Shown here: piece by piece, positions 7,455 through 12,977 of the stretch
Layout: each line of letters begins with the position of its first letter
Numbering within the stretch: position 1 is the first letter of the stretch
Source of the DNA: Candidatus Thorarchaeota archaeon
GTDB lineage: Archaea > Asgardarchaeota > Thorarchaeia > Thorarchaeales > Thorarchaeaceae
Length of the DNA: 12,977 nt
Direction: 5' to 3'
Assembly (NCBI GenBank): GCA_016839345.1
Contig: JAEOUL010000242.1
Span: 1 to 12,977 of the forward strand
Program-made: the position numbers and the translations under genes
The notes under the pieces: generated by a model
Databases searched by the model: none
Told to the model about the DNA's origin: nothing
The model's input: only the letters and a program-made list of their open reading frames with translations

Positions 7455-7462
7455 GTATATTG
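7455..7462 (-). promoter_or_regulatory. TATA-like element for the aminotransferase
   Basis: On the minus strand this reads CAATATAC, preceded by purine-rich GGAAAA. Transcription starting about 25 bases downstream would fall near 7430, giving a very short leader. The spacing fits but the match is only moderate. Confidence 0.4.
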
Positions 7463-7481
7463 TTTTCCTTCTACTACGTCA

Positions 7482-7721
7482 TCACTTCTTCTTGAAAAAG
7501 ACGATGATACTAATCACTATCGCGATTTCTCCGATTCCTATTGTCTGAACAATGATCACTAGTTCAAAGAATATTGTTGCCCATTTGATTGATATCGATG
7601 AGTATGCTGTCAGTTCACTATTCTCAAGTTGCGTATTGAGCAAGTAAGAAAAGGCAAGAGCATGATTAATACTTCTATGAATGATTTCACATTCATCATA
7701 CACCTTGGTAGAGATGAACAA
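7482..7721 (-). pseudogene. Short ORF ending in a membrane segment, possible remnant of a surface protein
   Basis: The frame encodes 79 residues. The last 35 (WATIFFELVIIVQTIGIGEI and onward to FFKKK) look like a C-terminal membrane anchor with a positive stop, as at the end of archaeal type I surface proteins. The first 40 residues have no recognisable features, and the 5' part overlaps the plus-strand acetyltransferase start. No ribosome-binding site is visible before the ATG at 7721. It may be the degraded end of a lost surface-protein gene, a very small membrane protein with a later start, or chance. Apart from this, 7422-7661 holds no gene that I can support. Confidence 0.25.
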
Positions 7722-8129
7722 GAAACTGAAACACTCCAGAATGAATTAGGAGCAATTTATTCTGGTTTGGGAACCAATATCGTTGAAGCGACAGGCATAA
7801 CTGAATTGGGCCGGGCCATAGGAGTTCTGATGAAAAATAGTAGACATGAAACTGTTGGTGGGGCAGTTGGAAATGTATTTGGAGGATGGTTATACATCTC
7901 TCTCCTATGGGTAGAGAAGACTTTGAGGAACAAAGGTTATGGAACGAAGTTGATGGATATTATAGAAACGGAATCAAAGAAAATAGGCTGTACTAATGCT
8001 CATCTGGATACATATAGTTTCGAAGCACGTCCCTTCTATGAACAACTTGGATATGAAATATTTGGAGTATTAGATGACTATCCAAAGGGATATTCAAAGT
8101 ATTTCCTAAAGAAGCAATTAGTTCCATAG
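7662..8129 (+). CDS. GNAT-family N-acetyltransferase
   Basis: A 155-residue acetyltransferase. The central part has strand 4 (GGWLYISLLWVEKTLR) followed by the acetyl-CoA pyrophosphate-binding RNKGYG loop (Q/RxxGxG/A, residues 89-94) and the LMDIIETESKK helix. The C-terminal strand-helix-strand (AHLDTYSFEARPFYEQLGYE, then a GVLDDYPKGYSKYFLKK end) is typical of a common small-molecule/antibiotic-like GNAT group. It transfers acetyl groups from acetyl-CoA to an unknown amine. I chose ATG 7662, which has a weak AAGG seven bases away. TTG 7629 would add 11 charged residues with no support, and ATG 7677 is also possible. It is flanked by minus-strand genes on both sides, so it is probably transcribed alone, though no clear TATA box is visible. 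Confidence 0.85.
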   Translation: MINTSMNDFTFIIHLGRDEQETETLQNELGAIYSGLGTNIVEATGITELGRAIGVLMKNSRHETVGGAVGNVFGGWLYISLLWVEKTLRNKGYGTKLMDIIETESKKIGCTNAHLDTYSFEARPFYEQLGYEIFGVLDDYPKGYSKYFLKKQLVP

Positions 8130-8138
8130 AATCTAATG

Positions 8139-8164
8139 ATGTAAATATGTACAAAATATTACAT
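8139..8164. terminator. AT-rich inverted repeat between convergent genes
   Basis: ATGTAA (8139-8144) pairs with TTACAT (8159-8164). The pairing extends by three A-T pairs past a bulged A, with a 7-base loop. It fills most of the 35-base gap between the converging acetyltransferase and zinc-ribbon genes. The stem is weak and no long T-run follows, so terminator function is tentative. Confidence 0.3.
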
Positions 8165-9829
8165 TCACAATTCCATTCCGCATTTCTGACAGAACTGAGC
8201 ACCTGCTTCAACCACTGCTCCGCACTTAGGACATTTTCCTGAGTATTTACTCCAAACAGTAAGAAGTCTCTCTATATCATCACGCTGCAGAAGCCTTCTT
8301 CTAAGAAGTTCTTCCAATCCATCCACTAATTGTTGCTCTGCTTCAGTATCCAACAGTATGTTACCTTTTACACAAGTTCGATCAAAGATGTCTTTGAAAG
8401 AACGGTCAGATTTCATCCATTCACCGATTGACGAGGTAAGCATGTCATCAAATTCTACACTGAGAGATTGTCCTGTCCCAAATGATGAGGATGTTCCAGT
8501 ATCTGGGCTGAATTGCGGCATTATTATCTTGTAGACATCGTTGTCATATTTTACGACATATGTGTGAACATCTAGTTGAGTCAATGGAGCTAATTCGTGA
8601 ATCAGATTATTGTCTAATGTCCAAGACATGAGATTGAGAAACTCTTGCTGAAACTTGATGACCTTATCCTCAACTGCACCGTTAGCTCTCTCTATCATTT
8701 TTTCTGTACTTGCTTTTTGTTCATCGAGTTCCTTCAGATTCTGTATCATTTCGATCTTGGTGTCTTCTATTCTCTTCTGAAGTTCATTGATTTGCAGGTC
8801 GAGAGCTGATTCAACTTCCGTAATTTCTCTTTCATATTCATTTCGTGCTTCAGAAGTACGCTTCTCCAATTCTTGTCTCTTTGCATCCATTACCTGAATT
8901 GGTTGATTGCTTCTCTCAATATTTAATCTCACGTTACTGGTAAGATTCTCATAGATTGATATTGCGCCTTCCACGTCATCCATTTGTTGTCCTATCTCTG
9001 TTTTTGTCTTTCTAATTTGCTCAGATATCTGATTGAAATACTGTTCAAGGTCATTTACAGCTCTAGCAAAATCTGCTGTCATGGCTCGGAGATTCATTTT
9101 ATGTTTCTCACTAAGATTATAGAGTTGATCATCCCTATTCTTCTTGAGTCCCTCAATCTCCTGTTTGGTTCTCTCATTCATCAAACTGATTCGGTCATTC
9201 CACCTATCCTTTTCTAGAGTGATAAGATTCTCTAGGATTGAATATTGACTCCCAAATTTTTCTTTAATCAAAGCTTGGAGAGATTCAGTCGTTTCTATAC
9301 GTAATTTGACTGCCTCGGAAACTTCTCTGAATTCTTCTGTTCTTTTGAGTGCACCACCAGAATCTGTTCTTATCTCAATTCGATTGGGTTTTGCATTTGG
9401 GTCTGAAGTTGTGATAAACTTGCTAACAGAAACGATTGGTGCTGGGTTCATCACATTTGCAAGATCGATTGTGTAGGTTTCAACCTTCATCAAAAGTGGT
9501 TCAATCTTTGATACTGCTATAGGTATATCCGCCGCTTGTGACACCTCTGAACTGATTATCCTTCGGATCTCACTTGCTCCTTTAACATCCGTAAATTGGA
9601 ATTGCTGGGTTATACTACTCGTCGCTGACAAGACAATTGACTTTGTAGAAGATGTTTGGACTATCCAAAAAGGGAATGTAACCCTGCTCAAACTAACTAC
9701 TCTCGAACTTCCTTTTCTCTGCGATTCCGCCGAGGCAAGAGCTACTACATGACTGACATTATCAGACTCGATTTCAAATCTTGTTCCTTTTCGCCTGTAA
9801 AGGAAGTTCAAGGACAGATTTCTTACCAC
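8165..9829 (-). CDS. Coiled-coil protein with C-terminal zinc ribbon, unknown function
   Basis: A 554-residue soluble protein. Residues 1-155 form a mixed strand/helix domain that I do not recognise; it carries a SRVTFPFWIVQ segment (48-58). Residues about 165-395 are charged heptad-like helices forming a long coiled coil. Residues 400-440 return to strands (DVHTYVVKYDNDVYKIIMP), and 455-525 are helical. The end is a zinc ribbon, CPKCG (533-537) and CQKCG (547-551), with cysteines 533, 536, 547 and 550. The layout suggests an elongated dimeric scaffold with a metal-bound protein-interaction or nucleic-acid-interaction end. The start is GTG 9829: an in-frame TGA lies a few codons upstream and no other start codon lies between; GGTG precedes it by five bases. 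It follows the longin-like gene by 88 bases on the same strand with no obvious terminator, so co-transcription is likely. Confidence 0.75.
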   Translation of the reverse strand: MVRNLSLNFLYRRKGTRFEIESDNVSHVVALASAESQRKGSSRVVSLSRVTFPFWIVQTSSTKSIVLSATSSITQQFQFTDVKGASEIRRIISSEVSQAADIPIAVSKIEPLLMKVETYTIDLANVMNPAPIVSVSKFITTSDPNAKPNRIEIRTDSGGALKRTEEFREVSEAVKLRIETTESLQALIKEKFGSQYSILENLITLEKDRWNDRISLMNERTKQEIEGLKKNRDDQLYNLSEKHKMNLRAMTADFARAVNDLEQYFNQISEQIRKTKTEIGQQMDDVEGAISIYENLTSNVRLNIERSNQPIQVMDAKRQELEKRTSEARNEYEREITEVESALDLQINELQKRIEDTKIEMIQNLKELDEQKASTEKMIERANGAVEDKVIKFQQEFLNLMSWTLDNNLIHELAPLTQLDVHTYVVKYDNDVYKIIMPQFSPDTGTSSSFGTGQSLSVEFDDMLTSSIGEWMKSDRSFKDIFDRTCVKGNILLDTEAEQQLVDGLEELLRRRLLQRDDIERLLTVWSKYSGKCPKCGAVVEAGAQFCQKCGMEL

Positions 9830-9917
9830 AAAAACACCACAAGTGATGTTGTATCAACCGGATTCAATTATGTCTTTCTTAGATATCAGCATCAGAAAGG
9901 CGAAAACAAGTCAATAT

Positions 9918-10307
9918 TCACATCGTTTTTAGTTTATCAATACCATTCTCAACTTCGTCTGGAGAAACTTTCTCACCAGTCAGTAATTCTTGAAGAATAC
10001 CTAGGTACTGGTCATCGAGCTCGAATCCATCACCCTCTATGACCCTAACCGTTGCTCTGTGATTCCATGCCGCATCAGTATCATCGATTGAATGAAGTGT
10101 GACAACAAATTTGTCTACAACGTAATCTATCATGAGTTTCATCTGGCTGTAAGTTAGTGATTTCATCTGACCTCCAACATATCTCTGAGCATACGCCTGG
10201 AGTGCTGATATGAACGAGCCAAACAGCTCACGATTGAGTTTAATGCCCTCTAACCCGACTGAGGCAATGCTTACACCTCCCTCATCAAATACAACAATGC
10301 CCTTCAC
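9918..10307 (-). CDS. Small longin/roadblock-fold protein
   Basis: A 129-residue protein. Residues 2-16 form two strands around a turn (GIVVFDEGGVSIASVG). A Phe-rich helix follows at about 25-43 (NRELFGSFISALQAYAQRYV), then strands at 47-62, 65-74 and about 84-90, and C-terminal helices. This strand-strand-helix-strand-strand-strand order is that of the longin / Roadblock (profilin-like) folds that are expanded in Asgard genomes. The 'D-x-GGVSI...LFGSFISAL' pattern fits longin-like proteins better than MglB-type Roadblock. Such domains usually act as adaptors or regulators of small GTPases. The start is GTG 10307: an in-frame TGA two codons upstream excludes earlier starts. There is no good ribosome-binding site. 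The TATA box at 10348-10355 would give a leader of about 15 bases, so initiation may be nearly leaderless. No GTPase gene is in the window. Confidence 0.65.
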   Translation of the reverse strand: MKGIVVFDEGGVSIASVGLEGIKLNRELFGSFISALQAYAQRYVGGQMKSLTYSQMKLMIDYVVDKFVVTLHSIDDTDAAWNHRATVRVIEGDGFELDDQYLGILQELLTGEKVSPDEVENGIDKLKTM

Positions 10308-10347
10308 GATTCATTCAACCAAGCTTTCATCAAACATTATTTCACAG

Positions 10348-10355
10348 TATATTTT
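10348..10355 (-). promoter_or_regulatory. TATA box for the longin-like / zinc-ribbon gene pair
   Basis: On the minus strand the stretch reads GAAAATATACTG, a good AT-rich TATA element with a purine-rich BRE side. The predicted transcript start near 10322 leaves about 15 bases to the GTG at 10307. This implies a transcription unit separate from the Roadblock gene upstream. Confidence 0.5.
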
Positions 10356-10417
10356 CTATCATCCTATGTAATAACATGTTCTCGTGCGAAGTCAAATAGA
10401 TTAGAATGTGTTTTCAA

Positions 10418-10430
10418 AGTCTTTCAGACT
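10418..10430 (-). terminator. Small hairpin at the Roadblock gene stop codon
   Basis: AGTCT (10418-10422) and AGACT (10426-10430) are a perfect 5-base stem with a 3-base loop overlapping the stop codon (10429-10431) of the minus-strand Roadblock gene. Only a short T/A tract follows on the minus strand, so termination would be inefficient. Confidence 0.25.
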
Positions 10431-10818
10431 ATTGGCCGAGTAGCTCTCCAACTTCTCTTGCGTATTTTCGCATTTGAGTGACAGCTAGACCCATTGAAGT
10501 AAGATCCTTCGCAGAACCCATCAGAAGAAATTCACCTGCATGAGAGAGGACTACAAATCCATCCTTTCCTCGAACAATTACCTCGTACAATTCATTCAAT
10601 TCTAGCTTTCCTGCGGCCATATCTCCTGTCATGAGGAGTGCTGCACTTACTGCCGCCATCAAATCAGGGTCTGCATCTGAGTCTTCAGTAGCAAAGTACG
10701 CAAGTTTGACTCCTTGTTTGCTTACTACAGCAATAGCATCCAGATCAGCATAGTTCGTTAGGCCCATTAAGAGCTCCACGAGCTCCTTCTCCTTTGCTGG
10801 GTCAAGGTGAGATGACAT
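10429..10818 (-). CDS. Roadblock/LC7 domain protein
   Basis: A 129-residue single-domain protein. It starts with a helix (DPAKEKELVELLMGL, 6-20), then the strand pair (LDAIAVVSKQGVKLAYF, 26-42) in which 'D-x-xG' leads into the second strand. Next come the long Ala-rich helix (DPDLMAAVSAALLMTGDMAA, 50-69) and three strands (YEVIVRG, GFVVLSHAG, EFLLMGSA, 78-103), and a last helix (TSMGLAVTQMRKYAREVGEL). This is the complete Roadblock/LC7 fold. In eukaryotes and bacteria such dimers regulate or scaffold small GTPases (MglB, Ragulator subunits) and dynein; in Asgard genomes they are numerous and mostly uncharacterised. GAGGT (10826-10830) lies seven bases before the ATG. It starts 22 bases after the gelsolin-like gene stop, so the two form an operon. 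The partner GTPase is not in the window. Confidence 0.88.
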   Translation of the reverse strand: MSSHLDPAKEKELVELLMGLTNYADLDAIAVVSKQGVKLAYFATEDSDADPDLMAAVSAALLMTGDMAAGKLELNELYEVIVRGKDGFVVLSHAGEFLLMGSAKDLTSMGLAVTQMRKYAREVGELLGQ

Positions 10819-10840
10819 TTTGTTTACCTCTTTGTTTGTA

Positions 10841-11743
10841 TTATTTGGCGACTAGTTTGCGCTTTTTCTCTTTCTCTTTTGCCTTGGCTTTATCCTTTTG
10901 CGCTACTTCACCCTCTTCAATTTCTGAGCGGAAGAAGGTAATGAGGTCTCCAAGACGTTCTTTCATTTCAGCCTTTATCGGGCTTAGAATTGCATCCGGT
11001 GTCCCCTTAAGAAGTTCTATTCCCAGGACTCTTCCATCCTTCACAATCACTCGTGGGATGAATCCTTCTGCCATGAAAGTACCTTCTGGAGGATCCTTAA
11101 CTTTCTCAAATTTGCGTTCGACCTTTTCTTGGCCAAATACTGCAATCTTGTGCTCTGCAACGGTGAACAGCTCATTATAGACAATCAATAATTCTCGCTG
11201 ATAGCCTTCTGGTGGATCTACAGATTCAAGCTCTGTAATCATTGATTGAATTTCTGCTGAAAGTGCAGGTGCTGTTGTTGAAGCTCGTGGTGGAGGTGCC
11301 GCTGTTGCTGTTGGTCTCGGTGTAGGGCTTGATGGTTTAGGTGTAGGTGCAGCTGCTTTTGGTTTTGGTGGTGCCGCAGCATGTGCTTCAGTTGGAACTT
11401 CAGTTTTAGGTTTTGGTGGCGTTGGAGGTGGAGCTACCTCTCCAGGCTTCAGGACTCTTGCTGCTGCTGTTGTCCCATTTAATGCAGTAAAGAAGGTTGG
11501 AGGTTCCTCTCCTTCATCAAGGGGTCTAACTTTGAAGTGAAAACCATATTCAGTTCTCAAGTTGGTTGCGACCCTTGCTCCTATGAATTTCCTCCTAATA
11601 CCAGCTTGGGTCCCTTTCCAAAGATAGATGCTCTTTGTTTCGTCATCGACTACGCAAACTACCTTTGTTGATTCGAGATCGTCTTTTGTTAGTTCAACCT
11701 CATTCAAAGTCCCATCTTCCAAAACTTCGTAGCCTACAACCAT
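10841..11743 (-). CDS. Gelsolin-like domain, proline-rich linker and unknown C-terminal domain
   Basis: A 300-residue protein counted from ATG 11743. Residues 26-88 resemble one gelsolin repeat: strand (KVVCVVDDE), IYLWKGTQAG with the usual W-x-G turn, a basic helix (IRRKFIGARVATNLRTEYG), strand (FHFKVRPL) and the gelsolin-type DEGEEPPTFF ending. A Pro/Ala/Lys/Thr-rich linker (about 97-160) could be a profilin-type ligand. Residues 162-278 form a second alpha/beta domain that I do not recognise (helix QRELLIVYNELFTVAEHKI, strands around IPRVIVKDGRVLGIELLKG). The tail is Lys-rich (KAKAKEKEKKRK). Gelsolin repeats bind actin, and Asgard gelsolins are known to act on actin, so actin or membrane binding is plausible but unproven for a single repeat. 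ATG 11743 has GTGAT (11749-11753) five bases away; a TTG at 11749 would overlap that site. It is the first gene of an operon with the Roadblock gene. Confidence 0.8.
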   Translation of the reverse strand: MVVGYEVLEDGTLNEVELTKDDLESTKVVCVVDDETKSIYLWKGTQAGIRRKFIGARVATNLRTEYGFHFKVRPLDEGEEPPTFFTALNGTTAAARVLKPGEVAPPPTPPKPKTEVPTEAHAAAPPKPKAAAPTPKPSSPTPRPTATAAPPPRASTTAPALSAEIQSMITELESVDPPEGYQRELLIVYNELFTVAEHKIAVFGQEKVERKFEKVKDPPEGTFMAEGFIPRVIVKDGRVLGIELLKGTPDAILSPIKAEMKERLGDLITFFRSEIEEGEVAQKDKAKAKEKEKKRKLVAK

Positions 11744-11768
11744 AATCAATCACTACGTTATCTCTTGA

Positions 11769-11798
11769 CGTTGCAGAGTTGGCATTGCCAGCGCAACG
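11769..11798. repeat. Nested inverted repeat upstream of the gelsolin-like gene
   Basis: CGTTGC (11769-11774) and GCAACG (11793-11798) enclose a second, nearly palindromic core TGGCATTGCCA (11780-11790). It lies 26 bases upstream of the gelsolin-like start in the divergent intergenic region and could be a DNA-binding site or a leader hairpin. Confidence 0.4.
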
Positions 11799-11810
11799 AT
11801 TACTCTCATT

Positions 11811-11840
11811 TTGTGCTATATGATTGTTATTGTGCTAAAT
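11811..11840. promoter_or_regulatory. Paired TTGTGCTAWAT elements in the divergent intergenic region
   Basis: TTGTGCTATAT (11811-11821) and TTGTGCTAAAT (11830-11840) differ at one base and start 19 bases apart, close to two helical turns. They lie between the divergent gelsolin-like and membrane-protein genes. Each contains a TATA-like core, so they may be promoter or activator elements; direction is not clear. The rest of 11744-11927 shows no gene. Confidence 0.35.
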
Positions 11841-11927
11841 AGATGTGAATTCTTTGGTTGGATTGGTCTTAATTGCTGTGAAGAATGCTTATGAGCAAGG
11901 TAACCCACCATAATTTGGTTGTTTGTG

Positions 11928-12977
11928 ATGGCAAGTACATCAGAATCCATCAAACTGTATAAACAAAGATTTAGCGAAGTTGAAGGCATTGGTACTGCAA
12001 AACTTATCCTTGGTCTTCTTCTGTCAACAATAATTATGGTTGCCTCCACTTGGGGCGTCCTGTCATTGCTTCACTTCTCTGGTGTGTATACAAGTGACCC
12101 CTCACGGTTTCTACCTTATACTATGTACATGTTGATAGCTTCAGCTGGTTCTATTGTCGTAGCGTTCATACTGGTAGCCATACTGACAAAGTGGCCTAAA
12201 ACCGTTAGTCTTCCACTAAGTATTCATCGCTATGCCAAAAGACATGCTGGTGATTATTTTATTGCTCCGGAACCTGAAGATGAAAACTTAGGAACAGCTT
12301 TCAGAAGAGCTCTCTATGGCTCAGTACTTATCGTAGGAATTGCACTTACAATTTTGGGATTCAACCTGATGGCTGAAGTCACTACAGGGGACTTAATCAT
12401 TGTGGGTACAATCTTGATGATTGTTAGTGTTGTAATTCTTCCATTTACTATCATGCTGCTCTACTTTGGGCCATGGTTGATGAAAGACTCAGGGGTTTTT
12501 CATCTCGATGAAAGAGATAGGTCTCTAAGTAATGTAGGAGATGATGTCGAAGATATCCTAGAATTCTTCGCAGGAGTGGACATCATTCTTGTCTGGATAG
12601 AGCTAACACTTACGGTGGGTTTAGATGCGCCTTGGTTGCCTATCTTCATAATCTTGGTTCCTCTTGGTCCATTATTTGCTATTGTGTTGAATTTCACCAT
12701 TGTATTCATGGCTTTCAAAAAGAGAGCGACAATATCAATGATGTATTACTTGGAAACAACATATGATTTTCCTGATGTTGTTACTTCTCCAGGTTACATC
12801 CGCAGTAGAGTGACTGCATTAGTTGAACGTGAGCTTTTCGCAATAGTTTCAGATACAACTGATATCAGTGATTCACAACCAGCCATGAAAGTTGAAGAAA
12901 CAGCGTTTGAACCTGAGCCCGAACCTGAAGTGGAGTCTGAACCAGAGCCTGAACCGGAACCTGAACCGGAACCTGAA
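11928..12977 (+). CDS. Multi-span membrane protein with acidic Glu-Pro repeat tail (partial)
   Basis: This frame has no stop before the window end, so 350 residues of an incomplete protein are visible. Residues 1-20 are polar, then hydrophobic spans lie at about 24-49, 65-87, 129-149, 154-181, 214-232 and 237-263, giving roughly six helices. Between spans 2 and 3 is an interfacial polar loop (88-128), and between 4 and 5 an acidic loop (186-212). After the last span a soluble segment (264-325) leads to Glu-Pro dipeptide repeats from about residue 328 to the edge, coded by alternating GAACCT/GAACCG units. I do not recognise the family. The repeat tail probably forms an extended acidic rod; by the positive-inside rule (KKR after the last span) it is likely cytoplasmic. 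ATG 11928 is the first clear start; no good ribosome-binding site precedes it, so leaderless initiation is possible. Confidence 0.75.
   Translation, partial: MASTSESIKLYKQRFSEVEGIGTAKLILGLLLSTIIMVASTWGVLSLLHFSGVYTSDPSRFLPYTMYMLIASAGSIVVAFILVAILTKWPKTVSLPLSIHRYAKRHAGDYFIAPEPEDENLGTAFRRALYGSVLIVGIALTILGFNLMAEVTTGDLIIVGTILMIVSVVILPFTIMLLYFGPWLMKDSGVFHLDERDRSLSNVGDDVEDILEFFAGVDIILVWIELTLTVGLDAPWLPIFIILVPLGPLFAIVLNFTIVFMAFKKRATISMMYYLETTYDFPDVVTSPGYIRSRVTALVERELFAIVSDTTDISDSQPAMKVEETAFEPEPEPEVESEPEPEPEPEPEPE

Noticed and set aside
7629..7661. TTG start giving an 11-residue longer acetyltransferase
   Set aside because: The extra residues add nothing to the GNAT fold, and the ATG at 7662 has a weak AAGG at suitable distance.
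9656..10042. Plus-strand frame of 128 codons
   Set aside because: It is antisense to the start of the zinc-ribbon gene and the end of the longin-like gene; the product is rich in Ser, Tyr and His without structure, and no ribosome-binding site is seen.
10794..11180. Plus-strand hydrophobic frame of 128 codons
   Set aside because: It is the antisense of the Lys-rich tail and C-terminal domain of the gelsolin-like gene; the apparent hydrophobic and Ser-rich stretches come from complementing Lys/Glu codons.
12953..12977. GAACCT/GAACCG tandem units as a CRISPR or satellite repeat
   Set aside because: The units are in frame with a long coding region and encode Glu-Pro dipeptides with synonymous variation, so this is a protein repeat.
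1..12977. tRNA, rRNA, CRISPR array, insertion sequence or integration site
   Set aside because: I saw no cloverleaf, conserved rRNA segment, regularly spaced repeats, transposase or terminal inverted repeats, but I could not run dedicated searches.

Overview
The window looks like chromosomal DNA of an Asgard archaeon, most likely close to Thorarchaeota. The reasons are archaeal gene signals (TATA/BRE-like promoters, GGTGAT-type Shine-Dalgarno sequences, hairpin plus T-run terminators), moderate GC, and several proteins of types best known as eukaryote-like in Asgard genomes. These are an alpha-SNAP-like helical-repeat protein, a gelsolin-like domain protein, a Roadblock/LC7 protein and a longin-like small protein. 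The lineage call is an inference from gene content; there is no rRNA or tRNA in the window.

Layout: (1) 1-108 holds the proline-rich tail of a gene that ends at base 38, followed by a terminator hairpin. (2) 193-2255 is a small unrecognised protein, a large two-tier RNA-like hairpin (500-557), and a 556-aa protein with a SNAP/TPR-like helical region, a beta-sandwich and a coiled coil. (3) 2339-4394 is a palindromic operator overlapping a promoter, then a GbsR/MarR-like winged-helix regulator closely coupled to a CrtI-type FAD oxidoreductase. (4) 4434-6206 is a secreted, membrane-anchored surface protein with a CBM9-like N-terminal region and an FN3-like domain, closed by a strong terminator. 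(5) 6222-8129 is a class I aminotransferase (minus strand), a short degenerate-looking membrane-segment ORF (minus strand), and a GNAT acetyltransferase (plus strand). (6) 8165-11743 is a minus-strand block: gelsolin-like protein, Roadblock protein, longin-like protein, then a coiled-coil protein with a C-terminal zinc ribbon. (7) 11928 to the window end is a divergently transcribed multi-span membrane protein with a Glu-Pro repeat tail, cut off by the window edge.

The most interesting part is region 6 together with region 2. A gelsolin-like domain is joined by a long proline-rich linker to an unrecognised domain. It sits 22 bases upstream of a Roadblock gene, and next come a longin-like gene and a large coiled-coil zinc-ribbon protein. 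This could be a small cytoskeleton or membrane-regulation module. Whether the proteins physically work together is inferred only from gene order and fold resemblance. The clearest regulatory find is an 18-base perfect palindrome that runs up to and overlaps the TATA box of the winged-helix regulator gene, consistent with autoregulation of the regulator-oxidoreductase operon.
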